Source of the DNA: Riptortus pedestris
Taxonomy: Eukaryota > Arthropoda > Insecta > Hemiptera > Alydidae
Direction of reading: 5' to 3'
Assembly (NCBI GenBank): GCA_019009955.1
Contig: CM032232.1
Coordinates: 53,992,001 to 54,056,000 of the forward strand
DNA length: 64,000 nt
In this document: piece after piece, positions 1 through 12,429 of the stretch
Numbering within the stretch: position 1 is the stretch's first letter
Layout of the letters: every line of letters starts with the position of its first letter
Notes under the pieces: generated by a model
Databases searched by the model: none
Seen by the model: only the letters and a program-made list of their open reading frames with translations
Told to the model about the DNA's origin: nothing
Translations under genes and position numbers: made by a program

Positions 1-1035
1 GATCCCAAAATTTATAGTTTCACATTGTTTTATTTAAATGCTTAATTTTATTTCGTTATATTTGATACTATGTTTTTATAATTTTGGAAATATGTTTTCT
101 TCATTTTAAAATTTTAGTGTAGAGAATTGAAATTAAATGATACTGAGCGACATCGCATAGTTGCGGAGCTCGTAAAATAAAATAAATAAATTATTGGTCA
201 TCAGCAATTAAATAATGAAATTAAATGAATTATCATATATGTATTTGTTGTGAGTTTTTCGACTTTAATTATTTAGGATTATTTTATGAATGGGGCCCAG
301 TACCTATGTATTTTAAAATTCTGTAGTGACGAGTTAATTATTTTATATTCTTTGCACGAAATATCCGAGTCTTTGTGATATTTAAAATAAAATAAAAAAT
401 AATAAGAAAATAAAACAACCCTTTGAGGGATAGGTTAGCCTGGAATGAGATCTGGGAGAATCATTTGGTAGTCAAATGCCTCCCCTGGTTCTATCGTATC
501 CCCCAGACCTTTACAAACATTATTAGCTTACGCCAAGCAAAAAAGAACCCCAAAGGGACTATTTTAACGGAGAGTGTCTATCTTTTAAATGAAGTTTTAT
601 ATATTGTTTCTATCTCTACAACTCTCTTCTTATATGACGTTCATAGCATATTATTTCAATATTTTATTAGTCTTTCTTTAAAATGGTCCAAAAAAAAAAA
701 AAAAAACATTCAAAAGGCCTTTGGCCCCCAAATACAATCGCGATAATTATTTTAAGTCTATTAGTGTATGTACGAATACATTTTGTAATTAGCTGACCTT
801 ATTTTACAGTTTAAAGAGCCAAAAATTTATGAGTAGAATATTTATTTATTTTGGAGCGTTCGCAGCGAGGCGATATTGCTCATCAAAAAAGAACAAACGA
901 AAATTACAATGTATATAAACAAAATGCAAAACTGAAAATAGTAACAAGAAAAAAAATAAACAATACAAACTAAGAACGCAAACAAATAACAAAAGGCAAC
1001 TAAATAACAGAACGTTAAAAAAAAAAAAAAAAAAT
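1..1035. other. AT-rich intronic DNA, nothing identified
   Basis: Contains a poly-A run near 690-705 and, from about 885, degenerate precursors of the minisatellite. The 107-residue frame at 423-746 has no recognisable domain and ends in a poly-K run from the A tract. Confidence 0.6.
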
Positions 1036-1655
1036 CAAAATCAAAACGCAACTAAATAACAGAACGCAACTAAATAAAACTCAACTAAATAACAGAACGC
1101 AATCAAATAATAAACCTCAACTAAAGAACAGAACGCAGACAAGTAACAAAACGCAACTAAATAACAGAACGCAACTAAATAAAACTCAACTAAATAACAG
1201 AACGCAATCAAATAATAAACCTCATCTAAAGAACCGAACGCAGACAAGTAACAAAACGCAACTAAATAACAGAACGCAACTAAATAAAACTCAACTAAAT
1301 AACAGAACGCAATCAAATAATAAACCTCAACTAAAGAACAGAACGCAGACAAGTAACAAAACGCAACTAAAGAACAGAACGCAGACAAGTAACAAAGCGC
1401 AACTAAATAACAGAACACAACTAAATAAAACGCAACTAAATAACAGAACGCAACTAAATAAAACTCAACTAAATAACAGAACGCAGACAAGTAACAAAAC
1501 GCAACTAAATAAAACTCAACTAAATAACAGAATGCAATCAAATAATAAACCTCAACTAAATAACAGAACGCAGACAAATAACAAAACGTAACTAAATAAC
1601 AGAACACAACCAAATAACCAAATGTAACAAAAGATACAAAAAAAAAACAAATCAA
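1036..1655. repeat. Minisatellite with 105-bp higher-order period
   Basis: The array is built of 18-bp units (acgcaactaaataacaga and variants) with one 15-bp unit. The marker taaacctca/t starts at 1111, 1216 and 1321, exactly 105 bp apart (five 18-bp units plus one 15-bp unit), and again at 1546. All units are multiples of three, so both strands stay open: the - strand gives a 204-residue FCYLVAFCYL-type frame and the + strand gives TQLNNR repeats. This is a by-product of the repeat, not evidence of a gene. Degenerate units extend to about 890. Confidence 0.9.
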
Positions 1656-2250
1656 GAAATAAACAAAACATTAAATTTAAAAAAAAAAAAAAAGAATATT
1701 TAAGACCTGACAAAAATCATTTGCGTTCATTCAGATTAAATAGAGGCGTAGAAAGTGTATTATAAGAAACACAAAATGACTGGACTTATAAGAAATCTAG
1801 GAAATATATAAGAAGGGAGAAAATAAATAGCTGATGTTGACAATACATAAATTCGTTGTAATTCTATCTAATTAGATTATTAAATGTTTTGCTGCAATTC
1901 ATTTAAAATTATTTCTTTAAGTTTATAGACTTCCCCGCTGGTCAAACGGTTCTTCTGACTTTCACTTGGTCATCTCGTCTATAATAAAGCTAATATTCGG
2001 TAACTCTTCAGATAGCTTCTTAAAGGTAGTCTTCGCCACTACTACTTTTAGGTCGCCTTCAAGAGTCTAGGTTAGTCCCAAATTAGATTTGCTTTAGCTA
2101 GAGAAAAAGACCGCTAAAGCAGAAATCCTGTGCAAGTCAGAAGTATCTAATTATTTCATTTAAAAATCACATCTCCTTACAATGAATCGGATCAGAAAAT
2201 GCCATTAAAGATTATTTATAGAGCTTTTAACGGGTGACAAAAATTCGTTG
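1656..2250. other. No feature recognised
   Basis: An A-rich run near 1678-1693, then unique-looking sequence without ORF or repeat family. Confidence 0.6.
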
Positions 2251-2352
2251 TCAAGGGCCTGCATTAACTAAGCACATTTTCTACGTTATTTAGGTTTCAA
2301 ATAAAGTGCTTCATAATATAACATGAGTAGAAGTGGTGTGTATATATATGTA

Positions 2353-2418
<66 letters not shown>

Positions 2419-2520
2419 AAAGCTCTACCGTCGCGATTTTTACGATACTTCGTTTCACATGTCATGGACACAATAACTGCATTTTGTTTCGTTCCTCTTG
2501 TTTGGAGGTGCACACAACTA
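2251..2520 (+). mobile_element. Family A left part, TA tract, then family B end
   Basis: Left end scrap aagggcctgcattaactaagc and ataatataacatgagtagaag, TA tract 2340-2413, ttgttaaagctctaccgtcgc, then family B sequence (ttcgtttcacatgtcatgg, aactgcattttgtttcg). Confidence 0.55.
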
Positions 2521-2825
2521 AGCGTTCTGTTGCAACTTCGCCGTTCTAAGGCCAGTCGTTTGTGAATTATGCTAGATATGTAAGAGTAATACAGGATACG
2601 CCAAAACTTGTCAATTTAGGATACAGGGAGAGTCAAGCCTGATAATCGATGTATAAAAAGAGATTTTCGCATTTACATTAATGCCTAAGTAAAAAGATGA
2701 TTACAACTATAGACTCTTCCAGGAAACGTCAAACTAAAGTGCGAAAAAATTCATAATGCATGTTGCTGAGCAATATTATTTAGTTACATTTTGTTTTTCT
2801 TGGCTATATTTTATGAAAATTATTA

Positions 2826-2960
2826 TAGTCCACTTGATGCTACTACGGCTAATCGGGACGGGTAATCTTCACGTTGCCACCGTTTTCTTGCCAAGGTGGA
2901 GCTAAAGATTATATTTAGTGAGCTCCCACTAAATAAATTTCTGTTACCCAGGTGGACATT
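2826..2960 (-). mobile_element. SINE body and tail, 5'-truncated
   Basis: On the - strand the sequence ends gtcccgattagccgtagtag then catcaagtggact, matching the SINE 3' part. The region upstream (ccaccttggcaag) is diverged. Confidence 0.55.
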
Positions 2961-3052
2961 GAAGAATTTCTCTATAGGTCCACCAAAGCTTTTATTTGGA
3001 GAATATGTAACTTCAATTTCCAATGCCGAATTAGTTATTCAAATAATGGTTG

Positions 3053-3275
3053 GGGTTTAGGTTAGCTATGAGTGTATAGGCGTTTATTTTAATAAACTTT
3101 GTAACTTTGGAGTAATGAGATCTATTACCGTGTGGACAATAGAAATTTGTTTATTAAAAAACTCACTAAATAAAATCTTTAGTACCATCTGGGCTAAATA
3201 AGGGTGGAGATCTATAGATAACCCGTCCTAAAAGATCTTAGTGGAACAAATGTTGGCGTTAATCAATATCAACAA
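3053..3275 (+). mobile_element. SINE copy, degraded
   Basis: Head-like taggttagctatgagtgtat, body agggtggagatctatagataa and cccgtcctaaaag, tail aatgttggcgttaatc. Confidence 0.55.
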
Positions 3276-3799
3276 CTGCAATAACAAAATGACTGAAATT
3301 TCAAATAATACCACACTGTAAGTAGCTAGTAATATAAGGACAATGTTACATTTATAGCCACACTTAATTCTTTAATAAAGTTTTTTTTCTTCTTCCTTCT
3401 TCTAATGTATGCAATATGTTTGCTATATTTTTTATTTACTTTTCCCGCGGTGTTATTGGGCTTTTTTGCCTGTCTTCTGCTTAGTATTCTGCCGGTTGCC
3501 GGGAATATGAGGTGAATGTACAGGGAATGTATGGGGGTGAAATGGCCAAGACATTATCGATCTCCTTCTCAGAAATATGGTATTTTTACAGCACTATCGT
3601 TCTTTCTGCAGAAGTGGACAATCACCACTGCCCTTTCTATCATTAAATCAACCCGTCGGAAATGACACGATCATAAATAAGAAAATAGTTGACTTTTATT
3701 CATTGAATATGTCTGGATATTGTGTTTTTCCTCCTGTCTTCCGTTGAGTATTACTACTGCCGATCGCATTTTATATATTCTCTATTTTTAAACCAAAAT
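3276..3799. other. No feature recognised
   Basis: Mixed AT-rich sequence; weak family A likeness near 3540 (ggggtgaaatggcc) that I cannot support. Confidence 0.5.
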
Positions 3800-4080
3800 C
3801 AGATAAGTAGAAGTAAGGGTATACTGATGCCGAGAACAGGAAAATACTTATTACTCTCTTAATATTAGAGTTATGAAAAAATTGTATCGTACAACAATTG
3901 TTGCCGTCAATAGTTACACAAGATTGGTTCTATAACATTTATCGATCCGACTTATAATAACGAAGATACTATGAATTTTCGAATTCACTCTAAGTCTGAA
4001 CTCCCTATTCTTGGTCCGATTTTGGCTATTAACAAATATCGTCATTAGTGTTGAATTAAACGGTTAAATATGAGGCGATC
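3800..4080 (+). mobile_element. Family A core fragment, old
   Basis: Core motifs gattggttctataacattt, atcgatccgacttataataacg and ttggtccgattttggc are in + order without ends. It stops where the 231-bp inverted-repeat element begins. Confidence 0.5.
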
Positions 4081-4089
4081 AGAATAATA

Positions 4090-4320
4090 GTGGCCTAACC
4101 CCCAGTAATAGTAGTAGTAAGATTTGTGTAAAACCAAGTTGGTTAGGCCACTATATATTTTTCAAAGACCGCTAAAACTGTTAGTTGAAAAACAAGCTGC
4201 TGCTGCTATCTAGTGAAACAACTTAGAAGGTGGCTTAGGCCACTAATATTTCATAGAACACATTATTTAGCAACAGATGCTATGGTAACTCAAATAAGCA
4301 AAATTTGAGGGTTGGGCCAC
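4090..4320. mobile_element. 231-bp inverted-repeat element (MITE-like) with nested ends
   Basis: Left end GTGGCCTAACCC (4090-4101); right end GGGTTGGGCCAC (4309-4320), an 11/12 match. TA lies on both outer sides (4088-4089, 4321-4322). Two further right-end-like copies lie inside in the same sense: GGTTAGGCCACTA (4141-4153) and GGCTTAGGCCACTA (near 4233-4246). The first would close a 63-bp unit with a perfect 11-bp inverted repeat. No ORF. TA flanks suggest a Tc1/mariner-type target, unproven. Confidence 0.55.
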
Positions 4321-4549
4321 TATAATACTGAGCGCCTCATATGGAGTCGGGTTTACGCATTTTCGAGTCAAAAATAAAATTGTGGTTGATGAAAGATCTG
4401 GCCTCATCTGATTTTATTCTCTGCTTATAAGTATAACACGAAGCTTATGTAAACAGAAGTAGAAATTTAAACACGATACGAGATGATTATTGCTGGATAA
4501 ATATTGAAAAATTGAATAATGCAAATAATTTGAGTAGTCTAAAAATGAA

Positions 4550-4725
4550 TAGTCCGCCACGCAGGGGCTGCGTAAACTAAGCAGATTTCCTACGTGAAGT
4601 TATACAATAGAGAAATCTCCATACGAGAGCCGAAAAGTTACGGAAACGGCCGAACTAGCTAGCTTTTGGCGGGAAACAAACTCGTCCGTTATCGGAGGTT
4701 AGGGGTGGTTAGGGAAATCTGCTAA
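4550..4725 (+). mobile_element. Family A, 176-bp internally deleted copy
   Basis: Left end agtccgccacgcaggggctgcg followed by gccgaaaagttacgg, then directly agggaaatctgctaa, the right terminus without its palindrome partner. This is the shortest two-ended copy. Confidence 0.65.
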
Positions 4726-4759
4726 TATATAACAACAGTTGTAGGATATAACATTTCTA

Positions 4760-4995
4760 ACAAGCTTCGGGGGGCTCGGGTTAGCCTGTGAGTCAAAGCG
4801 TAGACCTTAATCTCACTTGGTAAACCTGTGGTGAGTTCGATTTCCGCCTGGGCAGCGGAATTTATTTAGTGGCGGAATTCAATAAATGAAATTCTTAGTC
4901 CCGCCCTATCTAGAAAAGGGTGGTAACCTGTAGATAAGATAACCCGTCCCAATTAGCCTTAGTTGCAAAAAGTGGACGTTAATAAATAATTCAAC
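4760..4995 (+). mobile_element. tRNA-derived SINE, full-length copy
   Basis: The head resembles a tRNA gene: box A-like gggttagcctgtgag and box B-like gtgagttcgatttccgcc. The body is gaaattcttagtcccgcc ... gataacccgtcccaattagcc, and the tail is aaaagtggacgttaataaata. At least six related copies occur in this window, so it is a dispersed family rather than a tRNA gene. Confidence 0.75.
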
Positions 4996-6460
4996 TTATC
5001 TAGCTTCGTCATCTAATATTTTTCGAACCAATTCAACACCCAGATACTTCGAGGTTTTGAATCTCCCTTCTAAGCCCCCACTCTTTCATATCTGATGAAG
5101 ACAATGTGTCACAACTGGGCCTTAAAAAGAAAATATTTTTTTCTAAAATAGGGCAGTGATTACATACTCAAAAGCAGATTTCCCCTCAGGAAAATCTCCT
5201 AAAAATTAGAGAAGAAAGGAGTGCCCTGAAAAGCATATCCTTCGTGCCTGATATTTTTATACACAATGTGAAGAAATTATCAATTATGAAATGAAATTAA
5301 AAACATATTTGTAATAAAAATCGGCTAAAAAAATAATTTCTGATGTACATTTTCTCTTTAACGTGGAGAATAAGTTACTCATTATTATTTAAGCATGCCC
5401 ATCCATCAATAAATCTAAGACTAATAATAAAGTATGTCAATAAATTACAAAATGACAGTTATACATTTAGAGTGTTATTAAATCTATTATTGAGATTGTC
5501 AACGAAATTAATTTATTATATATATTTATTAATTGATAGATTTTATAACTTGCATTCATGGAATTTGAGCTAACTTTATACTGAATACATGGTTAGTTAA
5601 TAATATGTTCAGAAATTAATTGGCATAACATTAGCAAATAACAACAATTTGACTTATTCTAATTACGTTATGTTAACATTTAATTGAAATAAAAACATTT
5701 GGTCATTTCATAATTTGAATACAAAGCACCCTAACAGAAAGCAAGTTTACAAATTTCTCAAATCAGTTAACGCAAAAGTGTGTGATGATATGTTAATGAT
5801 TCTTCTTATATGGTGAAGAAGGTTTGGATATTATTGTATATATTTATAGATTATTAATTGTGGTTAAATTTTCTAACTAAATTCCAAAGATCTAATTTGA
5901 ACATTTTAGTCACTCTGGTTCACCAATAGGTCCTGTACTTGTTCGAATTAAGATTTCATTGTTCCGTTGACAAGCTATTAAATTTGATATTTTTTTTTAT
6001 TGTTTTACTTATTCCTTACGTCAAGGAATATCAGTTTGATATAGATGCCAATATCAGTCGTCGTTTTTAAGAAAAAAAAATTAACAAACCCCACGCGTTC
6101 CTGTCATTGAAGCGATTAAGATGAGCTTGCTTTATTTTGAGAGTGAGTGACGAAGTTTGAGACATTACGTCAGAGCCATATCAAGTTCACTTGAGAGAGC
6201 TGAGGTTACTACAGGTGTAAGGTTATGGCTAAAATACACCATTCACTTGGTGTAATACTCGCCCACGCATTTATTTTTAACTCCCAACGCTTCTTACGCT
6301 CCTTTGAAATATGACAGCTATTAACACAAAGAATTCCGTCATTAATAATAAAATTAAAATAAATCTTCTGAATAGACGAAAAACATTTTTTTCCGCTCAA
6401 TTCCGCCTAAGTATTTGGCTATTCACGTTACAAGACGCCAATAAATCGAATTTGCAGTGC
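4996..6460. other. AT-rich DNA with a decayed hammerhead-like trace at 5086-5130
   Basis: 5000-5090 carries worn family A core words (tctcccttctaagcccccac). At 5092 on the + strand a CUGAUGA box, an extra A and a GACA/UGUC hairpin occur, but the GAAA is replaced by ACAA. The rest (5130-6460) is AT-rich with no family or credible ORF. Confidence 0.45.
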
Positions 6461-6700
6461 AAAAACTACGTCACGCAGGGGCTGTGTAAGCTAAGCAGAT
6501 TTCCCACGTGCCAGTATTACACGCTTCTGATGACATTCTCCTATTTAAAAAAACAAATCCGATGAATAGAAGTGGGAGTCCACTGAAGGTTGAAAACAAG
6601 AAAGTACGAGAGATTCGCTTAATATTTGATTTACTATGAAAAGTGTTAGATCAACAATTGTAGAGTATCAATTGATTTTGGCCAGCTTCACTTTGTGTTT
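6461..6700 (+). mobile_element. Family A left part, diverged
   Basis: The left end (acgtcacgcaggggctgtgtaag, aagcagatttcccacgtg) is followed by an old core with a changed order of motifs. No right end is seen. Confidence 0.55.
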
Positions 6701-7549
6701 TTAATAGGCTCTCTCTCAATACTTGAGAACAATTTTGAAAAAGATATCCTTTTAAATATCAAAGAGAATCAGGGAGGCACATCAATTAATTAAGGTACAT
6801 TCTCAGAAAAATAGAATCTATTGTTTATTTAAATATGTGATTGATTACTTTTTCTTTTATGTTGAAAATTTATAAGAGATATTTTCCTCAATTGCAATTT
6901 GGTAATATGTTAAAATACCAATCAACTGGAGCACAAACATTTGAAGAAATAAAAAGATAAATTCTATTACATAAAACAGGATGTTCAAAGTAATAATGGC
7001 AGTAAATATAAAAATATATTTAAAAATACTATGAAAGGGAAAGTCGGGCAGAAAACAGTTAAAAAGGTCTTATTATACCAATACTGCTATAGTAAAACAT
7101 GAGAGAAGACATAATACAAATATACTAAATGATTATATATACAGTCAGTGTTTTTATAAATTCATATTTACATATATTTTTCTAATATTTAACCAATTTT
7201 AAACTCCAAATAATATGAGTAAATACATAATAGTTAAACAATCAATAGTAAATAATCAATAGTTAAACAAGACTCTAATTATATACCATTTTCCGATCTG
7301 ACTCATAATAATTGAGACATTTAAAATGTTTGAAAGGTTTATTTTGGCTCCACAACACCTGTTTTGTTCTTTAAACACTGGCTGGAAGTCAAAAGTTACG
7401 TTCCTTAATATTGGTTTTAACGGAAAAGAAACTGTTTTGAAATGTGTTCCTTAATCCCAATAAGTTGCTGCAATATTCTGATTTCCCATCGTCCTGCCAC
7501 AAAAAACTGATCAGAGTTCCATGAGAATGCCCCAAGTAGATTATGAAGT
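6701..7549. other. No feature recognised
   Basis: AT-rich; a scrap of family A core (tttccgatctgactcataat) near 7291. Confidence 0.5.
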
Positions 7550-7645
7550 TACACACGCACACGCGCGCGCACACACACACACACACTCACACACACGCGC
7601 GCACACACACACACACGCACACGCGCGCGCACACACACACACACA

Positions 7646-7692
<47 letters not shown>
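7550..7692. repeat. Compound CA/CG and TA microsatellite
   Basis: Long CA runs interrupted by cgcgcg blocks in a repeated order, ending in (TA)n. The His/Thr-rich and Cys/Val-rich ORFs here are artefacts. Confidence 0.95.
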
Positions 7693-8445
7693 GGGTATTT
7701 TGTTACCATGCGCTATATTGTGGTCTTCTAGTACTAACAGGAGTCAGCCTTAATAAATGTCCTGCGTAAAGAGTAACAAAAAAAAAGTTATTTTAACCAA
7801 TAACGACGGCAAAACAGTTAGCTAATTACTTCCGACTACAATTTCATACTGTCATAGGACATAGCAGAATATTATCATATATTTTCTAGAATGGTAGGAT
7901 GACAATCTTCATTATGAGGGGACTAGATTCTTTCTATCTAATGAATGATAATTAGTTAGTCAATATTCACCCAATAGCTAAATAGGTAAAAAAAAAAATT
8001 ACTATCTCTTGTTGTCCATTTTGTACTAATTTGCCTGATTGGTTATCTACAGGTTCTTAAATCAGTAGTACTACTGCAATTTTCGCCGGATTACTTGAAC
8101 CATTATTATTTCAATTGGTCCAATTACCAATTTTCTCCACGGGAATTACAATGTAATGCAGTTATCGTACTGTGTTACAGGATATTTCTAATAGGTGATG
8201 AAAATACCGGGATAATTTATCTATGGGTTATTCCAATGTTTATATTTACACGCGAAACTATTTCTATAACTACTCGTCAACGAAGGGTGGAACGTCTATT
8301 ATATTCATCATTTATTTGGGATTTCTCTGTATCGATATTAATTCACATAAAAATATTTTCTAAAACGGAAGATTTCCGTTTTAGGCATAAAATGAGAAAA
8401 TGAGGAACTAATAAACGTTTAGTATGTAAAATCTTAAAAATTAAC
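7693..8445. other. No feature recognised; 102-residue ORF considered chance
   Basis: The + frame 8095-8403 lacks low-complexity sequence but shows no known domain, no splice context and no repeat copy in the window. Confidence 0.5.
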
Positions 8446-9350
8446 AAAGTCCATCAGGCAAGGGCTGCGTAAGCTAAGTAAATTTCCCTCCTGAATTTTA
8501 ATAATATGTAAAACTACATACTGGTAACACAACGCCACCAAGAATGTTAAGTGAATAAATACAAACTACCATAAGAAATCATTCTGTAAATTTCAATAAT
8601 TTCCTGAAGAGGAACATCTGAAATGTAAACAAACAGGTCTGCCAACCTCACACCGGAAATAAAAACAATTCCTGAATTATATTTGAATATAAGATATTAA
8701 TTCTATTGAAAACTATATACTTTATCTAGTACTGTAATTTATAATCAGAATATTTTTTATCACCATCAATCAAATCTTAGTAGTCCAAGAGCTTAAAGCG
8801 GGGGGGGGGGAGGGTCACCAAGCCATATTTGCATTTGTCTCGTAATAATAAAAGTCTCTTGAAAACAATATTTGGTGTTGGCGATTCGAATAAACTGGTT
8901 TATTATATAACAAAGTATTATTTAGGTAACATGAGTAGAAATGGGGGTGTGCTGAATGCTGAAACTGAAAAATGCAAATATCTCAGTTAATATTCAAGAT
9001 AGAGAATAAATGTGTATAAACATATTTATAGGAGATTTAATTTGATATAAGATTTGTTTTATACACTTTTTTAATCCGACGTATAGTAACGGATATATTT
9101 CGAAATTTTTAAAATTCTCCCCCTGGTCCGATTTCAGTCGTTAACGAACTTGATCTTTCTTTTTTCATAAAACGACTAAATATGGAGTTTGGTAACGATT
9201 AAACATTAATTGCAACGGCTAGAGCGGTAACAGGCCTCATTTTCGCCATCTACTAGGTAGGATCGATGAACATTTGAAGAAACATTCGAAAATCGCGTCA
9301 AGAATACGACCTCAATAGCTGATTTCCCTAAAGGGATTTTATAGTAAAAA
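8446..9350 (+). mobile_element. Family A, older copy, about 900 bp
   Basis: Left end agtccatcaggcaagggctgcgtaagc, poly-G (8799-8808), core (tatctcagttaatattcaag, gatccgacgtatagtaacgg), and a right end with altered palindrome (gatttccctaaagggatttt). The TA tract is absent. Confidence 0.7.
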
Positions 9351-10204
9351 GGTGATTCTTTTTGGCCAAAATCTGTTCGCGTGCTTTATGTTACGTGTTT
9401 AGTCTCCATATTAAGGTATTTCTGTGCCAAGCCCTATTAATTATGGTTGATATTTTGGCAGACATTGCAATTTGTAATATTTTCTTTTTACACTTACTTA
9501 TTTCAGCGGACTTAATTTTTATCATCGGCTAGATATGATTTGTAGACATTTGAAGAGTATCTATATAAAAAACCACATCATCAGCACAACCTGATATGTT
9601 GAATTCAAAAATACAAATGTTGAAACTAATTCCCTTTAGAGCGTCATAAATTCATGGAGGATTTCAGGGTTACAAAATTCCTTTCGTTACCCGTTGAAGG
9701 GCAATTTCAAAACTTTGAAATTTAAATATGAACGGGCCTAATGAAATGGCGATGAGGCTCTTTATTCCAAGCAGACCTTGAATATTATTAAACTAGTTAA
9801 TTGTTGAATATTAAGTACGGGCCAAGAAAACGCCAGCTGCCCAATTTAAAAGCTCTCCGAGAGATATTCTGACCCTGTCCAAAATTAATTATTCTTTCAG
9901 AATGTTATGCCATGATGAAGATTAAGGTGGAAAATTGTTTTGAGTATAAACAGACTTGATGATTCCTATATATTTCAATGAATAAAAATGAACACTCCAA
10001 CTTTTAATTAATGAAAAATTGTTCATTCCTAAACTCTATCTTGGAATTTTAGACACTTAGTATTTAATTTTTGTTGATGTGAACAGGTTTCTTTTTACTA
10101 TTTTTCTATCAGGAGAGCTGTACTTTAATCAAGGTGTAATTTAATCTTTTAAACCTTACCCAGTGACTCCCCATCTATCACTTCTTAAATGTAGATGAAA
10201 TTAA
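9351..10204. other. No feature recognised
   Basis: AT-rich, no ORF over 60 residues, no match to families A, B or the SINE. Confidence 0.6.
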
Positions 10205-10595
10205 TCGCCGTGCATGCGCTGCGTTAAGTAAGCAGATTTCTCACCATTTTTACTCTCTATTCTACCTCTAATTTAAGGCCTTTGTAAAGAGTGATGAAAC
10301 GCTAGCCATGCAATTTCTAGTGAATACAAAAGGCGAAAACTATACAAAAAATGAAAATATCTCAATTTATATTAGAGGTAATGGAAAAATGAGTGGAACA
10401 ACAATGATAGGGGATTGATTGCTGAACATTTTTCGATCAGACTCATAACAACTGAGATATTTCGAATTTTAGTAATATTTATAAGAGAACTCCTTTTCGT
10501 CAACTCCTAGGTAAGATTGAAGGAAGTCTTAAGAAATTATACAAAAATCGCGTCAACCTCTACAGCTGTTTTGCCTTAAGGGTAATTTACTAAAA
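10205..10595 (+). mobile_element. Family A, short degraded copy
   Basis: Left end cgccgtgcatgcgctgcgtt; right end gccttaagggtaatttactaaaa. Core fragments (cgatcagactcataacaac, atcgcgtcaacctctacagc) lie between; the TA tract is lost. Confidence 0.6.
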
Positions 10596-11020
10596 CTATC
10601 TGCAACTGCCAACTTTGGGTTCGTGCATAATTTTTTTAATTAGCATTCTAGCCAGCTCCAGTAAATTGTGGAGCGTTTGGATTGGGCTAGGTCCAATTGA
10701 TATACGGGTTTAATCATAACCATGGTTCAATAAACTCGGGGAGCAATGAAAGAGAAATTCTTACTGATACCCACGCAATTTTTAGTAAATGTCAAACGCT
10801 TTATAGTCTTATCTGAATTTCACGTAAACGCTCTCATTTACGACTTTGGGTTATAGGGGGGGGGGTCGCTGGGTTATAAATAATCAGATATTGGGAGTTT
10901 TCAAGCTGATTAAAAATACTCAAGATAAGTTTTCTGGAATCATGGCCAACCTATTTACTTGGAATCTATGTTTTATAAAAAATTAAAATTGCACTTTTCA
11001 AAAAGTGGTCTAAGTTCAGA
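10596..11020. other. No feature recognised
   Basis: Contains a poly-G run near 10856-10864 and a moderately GC-richer stretch at 10660-10760 without motifs. Confidence 0.5.
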
Positions 11021-11512
11021 AAAAGTCCGTCAAGCAGGGGCTCCATTAACTAAGCAGATTTCCTACGTGCGCCACGTATTTGCATTTATCTCGAAACTTA
11101 AAAGCTCAATGGGAACAATATTTGGTATTTGAGCTTCAAAAAAAAAAAAAAAGTGTTTCATAACATAATAGAATATTGCTAATATGAGATGAGTAAGAGT
11201 GGGAGTTTATTGAAGACCGAAAACTAAAAATTTCAAATATCTCAGTTAATAATCAAGAAAGTGAATAGAAGTTTATGACATCATCTGTAGAACATTACAT
11301 TTGCAATAAGATTGATTTTATACAATTTTTCGATCCGACGCATAATAACGGAGATATTAAGAATTTTCGAAATTTTCCCCTTCTAAACCCCCCCTTCCCC
11401 TGGTACGACTTCAGCCGTAAACGAACTTGATCTTTCTTTTTGTTTAAAACGATTATATATCAAGATTGGTAACGATAAGAAAAAAAAAACGCGACCACTA
11501 GAGCGGTAACAG

Positions 11513-11585
<73 letters not shown>

Positions 11586-11714
11586 CAGTTTAGAACGTAC
11601 CTCATTTTCGTCATCTCCTGTGGAGGATCAATGGACATTTGAAGAAAAACTTCGAAAATCGCGTCATGAGTACGACCTCAACAGCTGATTTCCCTTAAGG
11701 GAAATCTGCTAAAA
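11021..11714 (+). mobile_element. Family A copy with TA/GT tract
   Basis: Left end gtccgtcaagcaggggctcc; right end ccttaagggaaatctgctaaaa. The tract at 11519-11585 is TA followed by GT, showing secondary microsatellite evolution in the element. Confidence 0.78.
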
Positions 11715-12429
11715 GGCATTGATCGTTAAGACCATTGACCGTGGAGGGTTTCATGGATTATGGAGTACAGAGCTACAAACTGACTAGTCGAAACTCATTT
11801 CATTGCAAGTTGTTGTAATGGTAAAGTACTTGGATGATATGCTGGACTGTTTTTGGCCGTGAAGGAATTAATAAATTATCTAAACACCTGTGACCGGACA
11901 CTTACTTTGATAGAATAGTGGATGAGGTGGAGTTTGACAACGTCGTTGGATAACATAAACAAATAGGTTTGCTATTTTTTTTAACCAACGGCAAGCGAAA
12001 TTTCAGTACCTAATATTTCATTCCGCAATTACAAACAGAAATTAGGTTTATCCCATTTGTATGTAAATGAACTGCTAGATACAGCCCAGACTAAAGAGGA
12101 ATATTCCCGCTAGGTAAGCTTTATTCATCATGCAGAGTTCTTAATGAGGATAGCGTACACATTGTGGATATGATTACTGTATACAAGAAATTGTAGGGAC
12201 TAAAGGTGAGTTTGGGTATAAATGAGTTATCTCAGAGGTAGAAAATCTCATTCATCACTGAGAAGACCCGACAGAACCAAACAAATTAGTGATGGTTTTG
12301 GAAATTCAAACAATTTAAAACCTTACATTAGCAGTTTGGAAAATTCGATAAAATTGAAAGGCCATTCAGGAGAATGCAACATCGTTTGTGGGCCATTTTA
12401 TGAGGAATGCACTTCTAGAAATAAGAAAT
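11715..12429. other. No feature recognised
   Basis: Two short + frames at 12222-12576 show no domain. The sequence is single-copy within the window. Confidence 0.5.

Noticed and set aside
423..746. 107-residue ORF and a faint tRNA-like ggttagcctgg / ggttctatc pair
   Set aside because: No domain; the box spacing and stems do not fold into a convincing tRNA or SINE head.
842..1655. Two - strand ORFs (69 and 204 residues) rich in F, C, Y, L
   Set aside because: They read through a minisatellite and A-rich DNA; unit lengths in multiples of three explain the long frame.
7521..7769. His/Thr-rich and Cys/Val-rich ORFs
   Set aside because: Pure translation of CA and TG repeats.
8095..8403. 102-residue ORF
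   Set aside because: No recognisable domain, signal or splice context; consistent with chance in AT-rich DNA.
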